This document shows, piece after piece, positions 26,201-33,845 of a stretch of 64,000 bases of DNA (position 1 is the first letter of the stretch; each line of letters begins with the position of its first letter). The translations under genes and the position numbers were made by a program. The notes beneath the pieces are model-generated. The model was not told the DNA's origin and searched no databases. It was given only the letters and a program-made list of their open reading frames with translations. Source of the DNA: Bifidobacterium catenulatum PV20-2 (lineage in GTDB: Bacteria > Actinomycetota > Actinomycetes > Actinomycetales > Bifidobacteriaceae); assembly GCF_000800455.1 (NCBI RefSeq), contig NZ_CP007456.1, positions 248,001 to 312,000 of the forward strand. Direction: 5' to 3'.

Positions 26201-26618
26201 GTTCTCGGCGAGCACAACGGAAACGACATCATGTCCGGAAAATCAAAGAACGGCCTGCAACTCCTCCGGAGCGAACGTCCGGTTCAATATGGCATACAAG
26301 CTTGTGGAAACCCAAGCCCCAGACGGTTATGACACCCCGATCGGAACGGCTGCGGAACATTACTTCATGCTGCGCGACAAGAATGCCGAAGCCCAATTCC
26401 CATTGTCCAAGCCGGACACGTTCCCAGTGGACGCGATTCACAACAGTGGATATACGGACTTCATTCTGAACAGTAGAAGCAAGGCATCACTGCCGTCGGC
26501 CGGTGGAAGCGGTGACGGCTGGTTCGTAGCGGGCGGAGCACTGACCGTGCTGGTCGCAAGCTTCGGCCTGGCCGAAACCCGCAAGAACGCCAAACGTATG
26601 ACGTTCACGCGTCGGTAA
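23220..26618 (+). CDS. large sortase-anchored pilus tip/ancillary pilin
   Basis: A 1132-residue cell-wall-anchored surface protein. The N-terminus has a basic region (MRDGFKKIGRSHVWRK) and a hydrophobic core ending in AGNAHA, a typical export signal. The long middle is a string of beta-rich Thr/Asn/Asp-rich domains resembling bacterial adhesin and isopeptide-bond repeats. Near 955-1060 is a CnaB/SpaA-type domain with the pilin E-box YKLVETQAPDGYD. The sorting signal is LPSAG at 1091-1095, then a hydrophobic segment and RKNAKR tail. LPSAG rather than LPxTG is unusual and may direct the protein to the pilus-specific sortase. Position before the major pilin fits a tip or adhesin subunit. Adhesive target unknown. 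Confidence 0.85.
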   Translation: MRDGFKKIGRSHVWRKTMVTFVTFATLLAMVMVGGVAAGNAHADGSQHSLNQYVHSVTLKKAPQGSEDWTDLNGTLEENERLKVTFNFEIPKGTLGTDEASRTFVYDSPVGITSSDATKDHPGTFPSIGAKYYFEGDKIYIVFDEETAKENVDHPITNGTFNFESDGSHVENTGKNEFDFGDGNKQTIKVNHRGDLTVQKTHAEPSADGTVSWTVTVHSNSGTKPGENINITDVPSLGTIDLNSIQVSGGNCTSNPSGSGFAMSCPALNENGTYTIIYTSKVDVKNGETTYQKNDVTVKATDKNGNTIDKTVSGDVSWDKKPTINKKEGVLNENGTATWTVTVDVSKLDNLNGWTLKDQVTGGTLVGTITSDKPVNGQTSFASFPIVFRANDEKTTYTFTYTTRPNNGIGATMVKNRAELAPPNGGNSVNTGDKGVAPGAFNPLHKTHGTVTPSTDGKTVTVPWAVTIAPENAAEALPAGWSYTDRLSDNQYFDASQCSELETAIKNAFRKAGFRAPSIVFNKTWDQKKVIGFTITSPDALTVGHNVKFSYNATGEIRETWNGEQDYSNTVNTSGFTKSDSVKYTPSNLKWTLKKVDAKTNMDADSTHEYNDLNSMEQIDGKPVMHWQIQVDQAENVTGTNGYTDLTITEQMPAGVTLHNANGLSISINGGSSVCNTNLNIPAVGNTVQSSCSWTKHPDTESGNISVTQNNNGTFAITVPGELMKKLRTVTYYDSQKISIRLDVHATIDDASELGKTATAFKNTAKLNDASGKDWGEKSQSQKITKDDEWNVIHKATSYNPNDNSNLVPYSIVVNPNALDLDKNSDTITLEDSLSYPYNGNQPVEFSLNEVKVYHYNAETGTKGTELPKNGYTVTPSGSSDGNTRINKLKLTIPDSTALVVEYSYKAVGDANTWVTVSNNASLHGKTSGVNGTSVKVASSHGDATISKLTFTKADSNDPTKTLQGAIFDLYQWNDTQWDRLCSGLKTGKNGQLAFSASTTETTSCPENQRTACNSSGANVRFNMAYKLVETQAPDGYDTPIGTAAEHYFMLRDKNAEAQFPLSKPDTFPVDAIHNSGYTDFILNSRSKASLPSAGGSGDGWFVAGGALTVLVASFGLAETRKNAKRMTFTRR

Positions 26619-26718
26619 GCCATTCCAACGCGGCAAGACTTTTGTGGCCGTTAGACATCCAGCCTAATGACCGTACCGAAAATGAAGAACTATCCCAACA
26701 GACAGGGGGGAAACAATA

Positions 26719-28224
26719 ATGAAGAAGGCAATCAACGCCCTCGTTGCGGTGTTCGCCACCGTGGCCATGGCAGTTGCCGGTTTCGTGGGCGCGGGCTCCG
26801 CGCTTGCGGCCGAAGCCACCAACACCATCACCGGACCGTCCAACGGCCACACCTATGAGGTCTACCAGATCTTCACCTGCGAACTGACCAACGGCAAGCT
26901 GTCCAACATCAAGTGGGGTTCCGCCACCGCAAAGAACGGTACCGCCGTCACTGATGAGGAACTGAAAGCAATCACTGATCTGGCCTCCAAATCGGAGGAC
27001 AACAACGCCCAAGCGACCGCGAACAGCATCGCACAATACCTCAAGACTAATGCTCAGCCGACCACGACCATCACCGATACCAACGCTTCCGCCCAAGTGC
27101 CGGCAGGCTACTACCTGATCAAAGACAAGGCGGGCACCATTCCCAACGGTCAGACCGCCACCACCTACATCGTGACTGTCGCAGGCGACGTGACCATCAA
27201 GCCAAAGTCCGACGTTCCGTCCTTCGAGAAGAAGCTGAAAGACAAGAACGACACTGAAGGCACCACTACTGGCTGGCAGGACTCCGCCGATTACGACTTC
27301 GGTGATGCGGTCCCGTTCAAGCTTGAGGGAACCGTCGCCTCCAACTACGCCGACTACACCAAGTACTACTTCGCCTTCCACGATGTCGAGGAACCGGGCC
27401 TGACCTTCAACAAAGACTCCGTCAAGGTCTACGTTGACGATACTGAAATCACTGAGGGCTACCAACTTGTGACTGACGGCTTGACCGATGGCTGCACCTT
27501 CGAGGTCAAGTTCGCCGATCTGAAGACCATCAAGGCTGTCAAGGCTGGTTCCAAGATCCGCGTCGAATACACCTCCACGCTGAACGAGCATGCCAACCTT
27601 GGCCAGCAGGGCAATGTCAACAAGGCCAAGCTGCAGTTCTCCAACAACCCGAACGACTCCCAAGGCGGCGAGAACGGTCCGACTGGCAACACCCCATGGG
27701 ACAACGTCATCGTCTTCACCTACAAGGTCGTTGTGAACAAGGTCAACAAGGGCCAGCAGCCGCTCGAAGGTGCCGCCTTCAAGCTTGAAAAGAAGCAGTC
27801 CAATGGCACCTATCAGACCGTGAAAGACTTCGCTCCTGACGTCACTGATTCGAATAAGCCGACCTCGTTCGAATTCAAGGGTCTTGATGATGGCGATTAC
27901 AAGCTGTCCGAGACCAAGACTCCGGCCGGCTACAACACCATCCAGCCAATCACCTTCACCGTGACCGCTGAGCATGACATCGAATGGACCACCAAAGATC
28001 GTGCGGACGTCCTGACCGAACTGAGCGGCGACGTGGCTTCCGGCGAGATCCACTTCACCGCTAACAAGTCCGAGGGCTCCCTGACCACCAACGTGGTCAA
28101 CAAGCCGGGCTCCTCGCTGCCGGAGACCGGCGGCATGGGCACCATCGTGCTGTACGTGGCGGGCGCGGCCCTGGTAGTCGCGGCTGGCGCATACTTCACC
28201 CTCAAAAAGAAGTGCACCCGCTGA
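26719..28224 (+). CDS. major pilin subunit, LPETG-anchored
   Basis: A 501-residue pilin likely forming the shaft of a sortase-assembled pilus. The signal peptide is MKKAINALVAVFATVAMAV, ending near GSALA. VPAGYYLIKD and TYIVTVAGDVTIKPK belong to an N-terminal pilin domain with a candidate linking lysine. The second domain is of the fimbrial isopeptide type (FGDAVPFKLEGTVASNY). A CnaB domain has the E-box YKLSETKTPAGY (Glu398). The sorting signal is LPETG at 467-471, then a hydrophobic helix and KKKCTR. GGGGGG precedes the ATG by about 8 nt. Roles are inferred from the class C sortase downstream. Confidence 0.92.
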   Translation: MKKAINALVAVFATVAMAVAGFVGAGSALAAEATNTITGPSNGHTYEVYQIFTCELTNGKLSNIKWGSATAKNGTAVTDEELKAITDLASKSEDNNAQATANSIAQYLKTNAQPTTTITDTNASAQVPAGYYLIKDKAGTIPNGQTATTYIVTVAGDVTIKPKSDVPSFEKKLKDKNDTEGTTTGWQDSADYDFGDAVPFKLEGTVASNYADYTKYYFAFHDVEEPGLTFNKDSVKVYVDDTEITEGYQLVTDGLTDGCTFEVKFADLKTIKAVKAGSKIRVEYTSTLNEHANLGQQGNVNKAKLQFSNNPNDSQGGENGPTGNTPWDNVIVFTYKVVVNKVNKGQQPLEGAAFKLEKKQSNGTYQTVKDFAPDVTDSNKPTSFEFKGLDDGDYKLSETKTPAGYNTIQPITFTVTAEHDIEWTTKDRADVLTELSGDVASGEIHFTANKSEGSLTTNVVNKPGSSLPETGGMGTIVLYVAGAALVVAAGAYFTLKKKCTR

Positions 28225-28262
28225 CCCGCCGATCTACATTCGGCCACTGAAAGTGGCAAGAA

Positions 28263-28305
28263 CGGCTGTGGGGCGATCCGAAACATCCGGATCGCCCCAC
28301 AGCCG
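28263..28305 (+). terminator. 18-bp perfect hairpin between major pilin and sortase
   Basis: CGGCTGTGGGGCGATCCG (28263-28280) and its exact complement (28288-28305) enclose a 7-nt loop. No U run follows. It probably stabilises the pilin mRNA or reduces read-through into the sortase, giving more pilin than enzyme. Confidence 0.7.
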
Positions 28306-28354
28306 TCGGCAACGTGACAACGCAACGACCGCAGCATTAATCGCAAGGTATATG

Positions 28355-29320
28355 ATGAGTCGGCATAAAACGGTCAAACCCAAAGCCAACATCGGCTCCA
28401 GAATCGCATCCCTGTTCTTCGGGACGGTTCTGGTGGCCGGATTGTGCCTGCTCTCATATCCGACCATAGCCAACTGGTGGAACCAACTGCACCAGTCAAA
28501 AGCCGTGGCCTCCTATGTTGCCCAAGCCAAGGACTATTCCAAACAGGAACGCAAGGCGATGCTCGCGCAAGCGCGGCAATACAACACATTGCTCGCAAAG
28601 CTCGCGTTACTGAGCAAAACCGAGAACGAAAACGACCGTTGGGTCATGACCGCAGACGAGAAACTGCGCTACGACAGCACACTCGACGTCAACGGTTCGG
28701 GCGTGATGGGCTACGTGACCATACCCAGCATCAAAGTGAGACTGCCGATCTACCACGGCACAGACGAAGGCATTCTGCAGATCGCCACCGGACACATCGC
28801 CGGAAGCTCACTGCCGGTAGGCGGCCCGGACACGCATGCGGTCGTCTCCGGACACACCGGACTGCCAAGCGCCAAACTCTTCACCGGCTTGGACAAGCTC
28901 AAAAAAGGCGACACCTTCGCCTTCCACGTGCTCGACCAGACCTACACGTACCAAGTGGACCACATCACAACGGTCCTGCCAAAAGACCTCTCGCAACTCA
29001 ACATCGAATCTGGCAAGGACTACGCGACCCTCGTCACCTGCACACCATACGGCGTGAACACGCACCGGCTGTTGGTGCGAGGCCACCGCATCCCGAACCC
29101 GAAAACCGCCGACAACACCGACTATGATGCCCGCATCAGACTGATGAGTGCGGTGATCATCACCTCTGTAGCGCTGGTAATCACCGCCATCATCTGGTGG
29201 CTCGTAACTATTACGCGCGGCTATTTCATGGAGAAGAACGGCATGGCCGTTGGTGAGAACGCAATAACGGATAAGGTGAACGGAGGACAACACAGGCATG
29301 CGGGAAAACGACATGAATGA
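28355..29320 (+). CDS. class C (pilin-polymerising) sortase
   Basis: A 321-residue membrane-bound transpeptidase that links pilins through their sorting signals. There is an N-terminal membrane segment (IASLFFGTVLVAGLCLLSY) and a second near the C-terminus (VIITSVALVITAIIWWLV), as in class C sortases. The catalytic histidine is His167 in VVSGHTGL and the cysteine Cys229 in TLVTCTPYG, followed by the arginine block HRLLVRG. ATG 28355 has AAGG six bases upstream; ATG 28352 is also possible. It follows the two pilin genes and is the only sortase in the window. Confidence 0.93.
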   Translation: MSRHKTVKPKANIGSRIASLFFGTVLVAGLCLLSYPTIANWWNQLHQSKAVASYVAQAKDYSKQERKAMLAQARQYNTLLAKLALLSKTENENDRWVMTADEKLRYDSTLDVNGSGVMGYVTIPSIKVRLPIYHGTDEGILQIATGHIAGSSLPVGGPDTHAVVSGHTGLPSAKLFTGLDKLKKGDTFAFHVLDQTYTYQVDHITTVLPKDLSQLNIESGKDYATLVTCTPYGVNTHRLLVRGHRIPNPKTADNTDYDARIRLMSAVIITSVALVITAIIWWLVTITRGYFMEKNGMAVGENAITDKVNGGQHRHAGKRHE

Positions 29321-29342
29321 ACAGGTAATTTAAGGGGATTGG

Positions 29343-29859
29343 ATGGTGGTTAGGCAAAAAACGTTCACACTTGAAGAAGCCGCGTATTTACGGTCGCTTC
29401 CTGCGGTGAAAGAGGTGAGTGCGTCGCGTATCACCTATGCACACTGGTTCAAAGTGGAATGCGTACGCCGTTATCTAAAAGGCGAACCGGCTCGCAGGAT
29501 TTTCCGCGAAGCCGGTCTGGAACCGTCCTTGATTGGTAGCAAGCGCATCGAGAGATGTGTCTCCCGATGGAAAAGCACCAGATCCATTGTAGGTGAGGCA
29601 GCCAGGGAGAAAACCGAAGGCCCGGATGATGAAAAGTCGAACATAGATGCGGTGGGGGGGGGCTTCCAAAGCCAAGACCCTGCTGGAAAATTACAACATC
29701 GCCAATGCGGCGTTCATGGCTATCGGCACCAGCAAAAACGGACGAAAGATGTTCGACGTGCGCGACTTGATCATCTACCAGCAAGTACGACAAATCGCGA
29801 TGCTGCAGGAGAAGATCGACGAGCTGCAGCATCGGCTTGATGCTATGAACGAAAACTGA
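29343..29859 (+). pseudogene. HTH-domain protein gene interrupted at a G9 tract (possibly phase-variable)
   Basis: ATG 29343, after AAGGGG, opens a frame with a helix-turn-helix-like region (HWFKVECVRRYLKGEPARRIF, residues about 34-54). After codon 104 the frame passes through nine G residues and turns into nonsense. The natural continuation, ASKAKTLLENYNIANAAF and so on to a coiled coil (LQEKIDELQHRLDAMNEN), is in another frame ending at 29859. With eight (or eleven) G the two parts join into one 171-residue protein. I do not recognise a named family; the N-terminal half resembles small HTH proteins found near mobile or variable loci. It may be a switchable regulator rather than a dead gene. 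Confidence 0.75.
29654..29662 (+). repeat. G9 homopolymer inside the HTH gene
   Basis: Nine consecutive G residues at the exact point where the two halves of the HTH protein change frame. Loss of one G restores the frame. Confidence 0.85.
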
Positions 29860-29860
29860 T

Positions 29861-29886
29861 GCCGATACGGTTCCATACGTATCGGC
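29861..29886. terminator. small hairpin after the HTH gene
   Basis: GCCGATACG and CGTATCGGC form a 9-bp stem with an 8-nt loop and no U tract. It marks the end of the pilus-associated block. Confidence 0.5.
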
Positions 29887-29907
29887 GGCCGGTGGCACAA
29901 TGAGACC

Positions 29908-30789
29908 ATGGCATCCAAAGGAAAACCGTCGCCGCGCTCCGCAGTGAAGCCGCTGAGCGACGAGCAAGTCGCAAAACTCGCGCAGAAGCATCATCTTGTA
30001 GACCCGACCCATGATTTTCCGACCGGTCCTCGCAAAGCCAACACCGCGGAAATCGAAGCGCAGAACCCTAAAGCCACGCATCGCCTGCTGACCGGCTGTG
30101 ACGTGGTGCTGCGCAATCGCAGTAAAGTGCGCGCATGGGGGCTGGAGCATGTGCCGGAAACCGGTCCGTTCATCACCGCAGCAACCCATGTGACCATGTA
30201 TGACGTGTTCGTGCCGATGGTCTCACTGTTCCACCAAGGCCGCCGCCCACGCTACATGGCCAAGGCGGAAATGGCCAAATGGCCGCTGATCGGCAAATGG
30301 TTCCAGCTGGTCGGTATGCAGCCGGTGCAGCGTCGTTCCGGCAAAGCCAAAGCCATCGAGGAAACCTCCATAGAAATCCTCACCTCCGGTCGACCCCTAA
30401 CCGTATGGCCGGAAGGCACGGTGACGCGAGACCCGCAGAAATGGCCGATGAGCATGAAAAACGGCGTGGGCATGATCGCACTTGAGGCCTCACGCCGACT
30501 TGGCTACCAGATTCCGCTATATTGCGCGGTAACGTGGGGTGCGGCAAGTATCAACCATTGGTGGCCGTGGCCGCGTAAAAACGTGGTCATGTGCTACGAC
30601 GAAGCGCTTGATTATGCGGATCTGCTCGCCGATCGCGATTCCTGGGGTGAGGAAGTGCCGGAAGATCTCGCCAACGAACTCACCCGACGCATCCGCGTGC
30701 GCATGACCGAAGTCATGGCCGAAATCCGCGGCGAACAAGCCCCCGACGGATATTGGGATTATCGCACGATGAGCCGAGTGAAGGACTGA
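29908..30789 (+). CDS. plsC: 1-acyl-glycerol-3-phosphate acyltransferase-like protein
   Basis: A 293-residue PlsC-family acyltransferase, which acylates lysophosphatidate in phospholipid synthesis at the membrane face. The catalytic HX4D box appears as THVTMYD near residues 92-98, and the glycerophosphate-binding EGT box as VWPEGTVTRDP. The usual Asn before His is replaced by Thr. The N-terminal 65 residues are polar and not typical of the core enzyme. gpsA, the enzyme that makes glycerol-3-phosphate, follows after 187 bp, supporting a phospholipid role. The exact acyl donor and acceptor are inferred. Confidence 0.85.
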   Translation: MASKGKPSPRSAVKPLSDEQVAKLAQKHHLVDPTHDFPTGPRKANTAEIEAQNPKATHRLLTGCDVVLRNRSKVRAWGLEHVPETGPFITAATHVTMYDVFVPMVSLFHQGRRPRYMAKAEMAKWPLIGKWFQLVGMQPVQRRSGKAKAIEETSIEILTSGRPLTVWPEGTVTRDPQKWPMSMKNGVGMIALEASRRLGYQIPLYCAVTWGAASINHWWPWPRKNVVMCYDEALDYADLLADRDSWGEEVPEDLANELTRRIRVRMTEVMAEIRGEQAPDGYWDYRTMSRVKD

Positions 30790-30976
30790 ATCGAAAAGGC
30801 CGAATATGCGATTGCTGAAATGAAGTAATCGAAATACTGCCAGCCGATTGCGCATACGTATGGCGCGTATTGCAGTACGCATCGCGGTGTGCGCAGCCGG
30901 CGGTAGCATAGGAAAAGCAATTTTTGAGCCAAGACTCCGGCTATGAATGATGCCCGGAGTAATGCAAGGAGCAAAT

Positions 30977-31975
30977 ATGACGAACGTGACGGTACTGGGC
31001 GCAGGAGCTTGGGGAACCGCTTTCGGTCAGGTGCTTGCCGATGCAGGCAACAATGTGACCATGTGGGCCATCGAACCGGAGATCGTGGAAGGCATTCGCG
31101 ACCACCATCACAACGGTGTTCGCCTGCCCAGCGTGAAAGTGCTGCCAAGCAACATGACCGCCACTGGCGACCGTGCCGAAGCCGTAGCCAACGCCGACAT
31201 TGTGATCGTGGCCATCGCCGCACAGTTCGCCCGCGTCGCGCTCGCCGAATTCAAGGGTCTGATTCCCGAAACCGCACTTGTCGCCTCGCTGATGAAAGGC
31301 ATCGAACGCACCACCGGCAAGCGCATGGATGAAGTCGTTATGGAAACTCTCGACCTGCCGGCCGACCGCTTCGCCGCAATTTCCGGACCGAACCTGAGCA
31401 AGCAGATCGCCGACCGCGAGCCGGCCGCAACCGTGGTCGCCTGCGAAAATCTCGACAATGCGCGCAAGATCGCAGCCGCTTGCACCACCGACTATTTCCG
31501 TGCGTTCGTAACCCGCGACGTGATCGGCTTGGAAATGTGCGGATCGCTGAAGAATGTGGTCGCGCTGGCCGTGGGCATGGCCCGCGGTGCCGGCTACGGC
31601 GAAAACACCGCTGCCATGATCGAAACCCGCGGCCTGGCCGAGCTGACCGCCTTGGGCGAGGCAGCAGGCGCCGATCCGAAGACATTCGCCGGTTTGGCTG
31701 GCGTGGGCGACCTGATCGCCACCTGCGGATCCCCGTTGAGCCGCAACTACACGTTCGGTTCCAACCTGGGCAAGGGCCTGAGCGTTGAGGAAGCCACCAA
31801 GGTGAGCAACGGCGTGGCCGAAGGCGTGCCGACCGCCGATGCGGTAGTGGCGCTCGGCAAGCAGTATGGCGTGCCCACGCCGCTTGCCACCGCCATGAGC
31901 CACGTGCTTTCCGACGGCATCTCCTGCGCGCAAATGCTGTCCGAACTTTTCGGCGAAGGCATCAGCGAAGAATAA
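30977..31975 (+). CDS. gpsA: glycerol-3-phosphate dehydrogenase [NAD(P)+]
   Basis: Reduces dihydroxyacetone phosphate to sn-glycerol-3-phosphate for membrane lipids. The Rossmann motif is VTVLGAGAWGTAFGQVL at the N-terminus. AAISGPNLSKQIA and EMCGSLKNVVALAVGMARG carry the substrate lysine and family blocks, and GVGDLIATC is also typical. It is 332 residues, normal for GpsA. ATG 30977 has AAGGAG upstream; the open frame back to 30947 is discounted. A strong terminator follows at 32004. Confidence 0.95.
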   Translation: MTNVTVLGAGAWGTAFGQVLADAGNNVTMWAIEPEIVEGIRDHHHNGVRLPSVKVLPSNMTATGDRAEAVANADIVIVAIAAQFARVALAEFKGLIPETALVASLMKGIERTTGKRMDEVVMETLDLPADRFAAISGPNLSKQIADREPAATVVACENLDNARKIAAACTTDYFRAFVTRDVIGLEMCGSLKNVVALAVGMARGAGYGENTAAMIETRGLAELTALGEAAGADPKTFAGLAGVGDLIATCGSPLSRNYTFGSNLGKGLSVEEATKVSNGVAEGVPTADAVVALGKQYGVPTPLATAMSHVLSDGISCAQMLSELFGEGISEE

Positions 31976-32003
31976 TCTTTCCGCAACATCGCAATTGCAA
32001 ATA

Positions 32004-32032
32004 AGACCGCACTTTCAGGTGCGGTCTTTTTA
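32004..32032 (+). terminator. intrinsic terminator after gpsA
   Basis: AGACCGCAC and GTGCGGTCT around TTTCAG, followed by a T-rich tail (TTTTTATTTTTT). Confidence 0.9.
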
Positions 32033-32460
32033 TTTTTTCGAGACATGCGATTGCGTAAAACGTCAATCGGAATTTACCAATCGTCAATCGCCATATATTC
32101 GGCAATAATAGTAAATCTGTATAAAAATAGTCTAATCGTAATTAGTATAATCGTGATTAGACAAAGCGCTTAAGCTCGGTTTTTCAGGCTGCAATCGCAT
32201 CATTCCAACGTTTGATTCCGTATTCTATGATTCATGAAAATAGGACATGAGTGACGGGCGTGTGTAATCATGATTCGTCGCGTGTGGCTGTGGGGTGCGG
32301 TTTGTATACTGAACTGCGATATTACGAATGCGTGGTATCGCGGGCGAACAGAAGTGCGAACCGGCGCGATATTACGAAGACAGACAGTACAGACAGTATT
32401 GGCAGACGGTATTGGGCGCGTGTGCGTTCAACGGACCAACTTATGGAGCATAAGACAAAG
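32033..32460 (+). promoter_or_regulatory. long upstream region of ddl with nested dyads
   Basis: A 428-bp gap with no convincing gene. The A/T-rich part contains GTCTAATC (32130-32137) and GATTAGAC (32155-32162) as outer arms, with two inner dyads (CTAAT..ATTAG and TAATC-GT-GATTA). Further on, GCGATATTACGAA occurs twice exactly 50 bp apart (32316 and 32366). These look like operator sites and a spaced direct repeat; the binding proteins are unknown. Confidence 0.5.
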
Positions 32461-33597
32461 ATGGCAAAACAGCGCATTGTAGTGATGTATGGCGGCAAAG
32501 CCGACGAGCATTCGATTTCCTGCATCTCTGCGGCGGGCGTGCTGCGCGCGTTGGATACTGACAAGTTCGAAGCCATTGAGGTGGGAATCACCAAGAACGG
32601 CGAGTGGATTGTGGACGGCGAGGATCCACGCAAGTGGAACATGAGCGAAGGTCTGCCGACGGTGGAGAAGACGGATTCCTCCAAAGATGTGGTGCTGGAG
32701 GTGGCACTCGGCCAGGATGGTTTCTTCGCTCGTGAAGACGACGGCACGCTGACTTCGCTTGGCCACGTGGACGCCGTGCTTCCGGTATTGCATGGTCCGT
32801 ACGGTGAGGATGGCACGATTCAGGGCCTGTTCGAAATGATGAACGTGCCGTATGTTGGCTGCGGTGTGCTCGCTTCCGCCGCCTGCATGGACAAACATTA
32901 TACGAAGGTATTGCTGGCTGCGGCCGGTATTCCCGTGGCTCCAGGCATCACGTTGGATGTGCGTAATTATGATGCCGCTTCCGAATTCGCCACCGAGGCG
33001 GACGAGATGCTTGCCGCGGTGCAGCAGGCCGGATTGCAGTACCCGCTGTTCGTGAAGCCGTCCCGCGCCGGTTCCAGCTTCGGCGTGACCAAGGTCGAAC
33101 ATGAGGGCAATGCGGCCGAGCTTGCCGCCGCAGTGTTCGAAGCGTCCCACCATGATTGGCGTGTGCTCGTGGAACAGGGCGTCGACGCGCGCGAAATCGA
33201 ATGCGCCGTGCTCTGCCCGAAGGCCGGCGAGGCTCCGCAGGCCAGCTGGCCGGGCGAAATCGTGCTTGACAAGCGTGCCGAAGGCGACGACCAGTTCTAT
33301 GATTTCGACAGCAAGTACATGAACTCCGACGCAAGCCATGTGGAAGTGCCCGCAAGCCTGCCGGAAGAAACTCTGAACCGCGTGCGCGAAACCGCCAAAA
33401 AAGCGTTCATCGCAGTCGACGGCGCCGGCCTGAGCCGTGTCGACACCTTCGTGACGGCCGACGGCGAAGTGATGGTCAACGAAATCAACACCATGCCGGG
33501 CTTCACCCCGATTTCCATGTATCCCAAGGCATGGGAGGCGACCGGCGTGAGCTACACCGACCTGATCACCACGCTGATCGAAGGCGTGCTGCGCTGA
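32461..33597 (+). CDS. ddl: D-alanine-D-alanine ligase
   Basis: A 378-residue ATP-grasp enzyme that joins two D-alanines for peptidoglycan stems. VMYGGKADEHSISCISAA is the N-terminal block, VLPVLHGPYGEDGTIQGLFE the substrate block, and FVKPSRAGSSFGVTKV the ATP-grasp lysine region. VNEINTMPGFTPISMYPK holds the metal-binding Asn/Glu pair. ATG 32461 is the likely start; ATG 32443 would add six residues. The frame open to 32251 is unlike the family. It is transcribed alone. Confidence 0.95.
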   Translation: MAKQRIVVMYGGKADEHSISCISAAGVLRALDTDKFEAIEVGITKNGEWIVDGEDPRKWNMSEGLPTVEKTDSSKDVVLEVALGQDGFFAREDDGTLTSLGHVDAVLPVLHGPYGEDGTIQGLFEMMNVPYVGCGVLASAACMDKHYTKVLLAAAGIPVAPGITLDVRNYDAASEFATEADEMLAAVQQAGLQYPLFVKPSRAGSSFGVTKVEHEGNAAELAAAVFEASHHDWRVLVEQGVDAREIECAVLCPKAGEAPQASWPGEIVLDKRAEGDDQFYDFDSKYMNSDASHVEVPASLPEETLNRVRETAKKAFIAVDGAGLSRVDTFVTADGEVMVNEINTMPGFTPISMYPKAWEATGVSYTDLITTLIEGVLR

Positions 33598-33659
33598 TTT
33601 CGATTGTGTGGTTGCTTGATTTATATTGGCCCGCTTTAGGCTGATTCGATTTGCATGAG

Positions 33660-33694
33660 ACTGGCATCAATGCTGACACTGCGTTGGTGCCAGT
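33660..33694 (+). terminator. hairpin after ddl
   Basis: ACTGGCATCAA and TTGGTGCCAGT form an 11-bp stem with one G-T pair and a 13-nt loop. There is no U tract. Confidence 0.5.
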
Positions 33695-33716
33695 TGACAT
33701 ATTTCGCCAATTTACC

Positions 33717-33761
33717 TGCAGTTTAGAAAAATTTAGTTTTTCCGATTCAAAATAAACTGCA
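33717..33761 (+). promoter_or_regulatory. nested dyad upstream of the ABC importer operon
   Basis: TGCAGTTTA (33717-33725) and TAAACTGCA (33753-33761) are perfect complements 27 bp apart. Inside them GAAAAA and TTTTTC pair across 5 nt. It lies about 85 bp before the lipoprotein gene and may be an operator or a leader hairpin. Confidence 0.5.
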
Positions 33762-33845
33762 TATTTACTGTAAGGTCAGTATTACGCTGATTTGAGGGCT
33801 TATCTTCTTTCTTGTTGTTATGAACAAGGCATAAGAAAGATATTG

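Noticed and set aside
26605..28053. A 482-codon minus-strand open frame opposite the major pilin
   Set aside because: The plus-strand pilin has a signal peptide, E-box and LPETG signal; the opposite frame has none.
29343..29662. An insertion sequence or transposase gene at the pilus end
   Set aside because: The HTH fragment has no DDE-type catalytic part, and no terminal inverted repeats or target duplications are visible.
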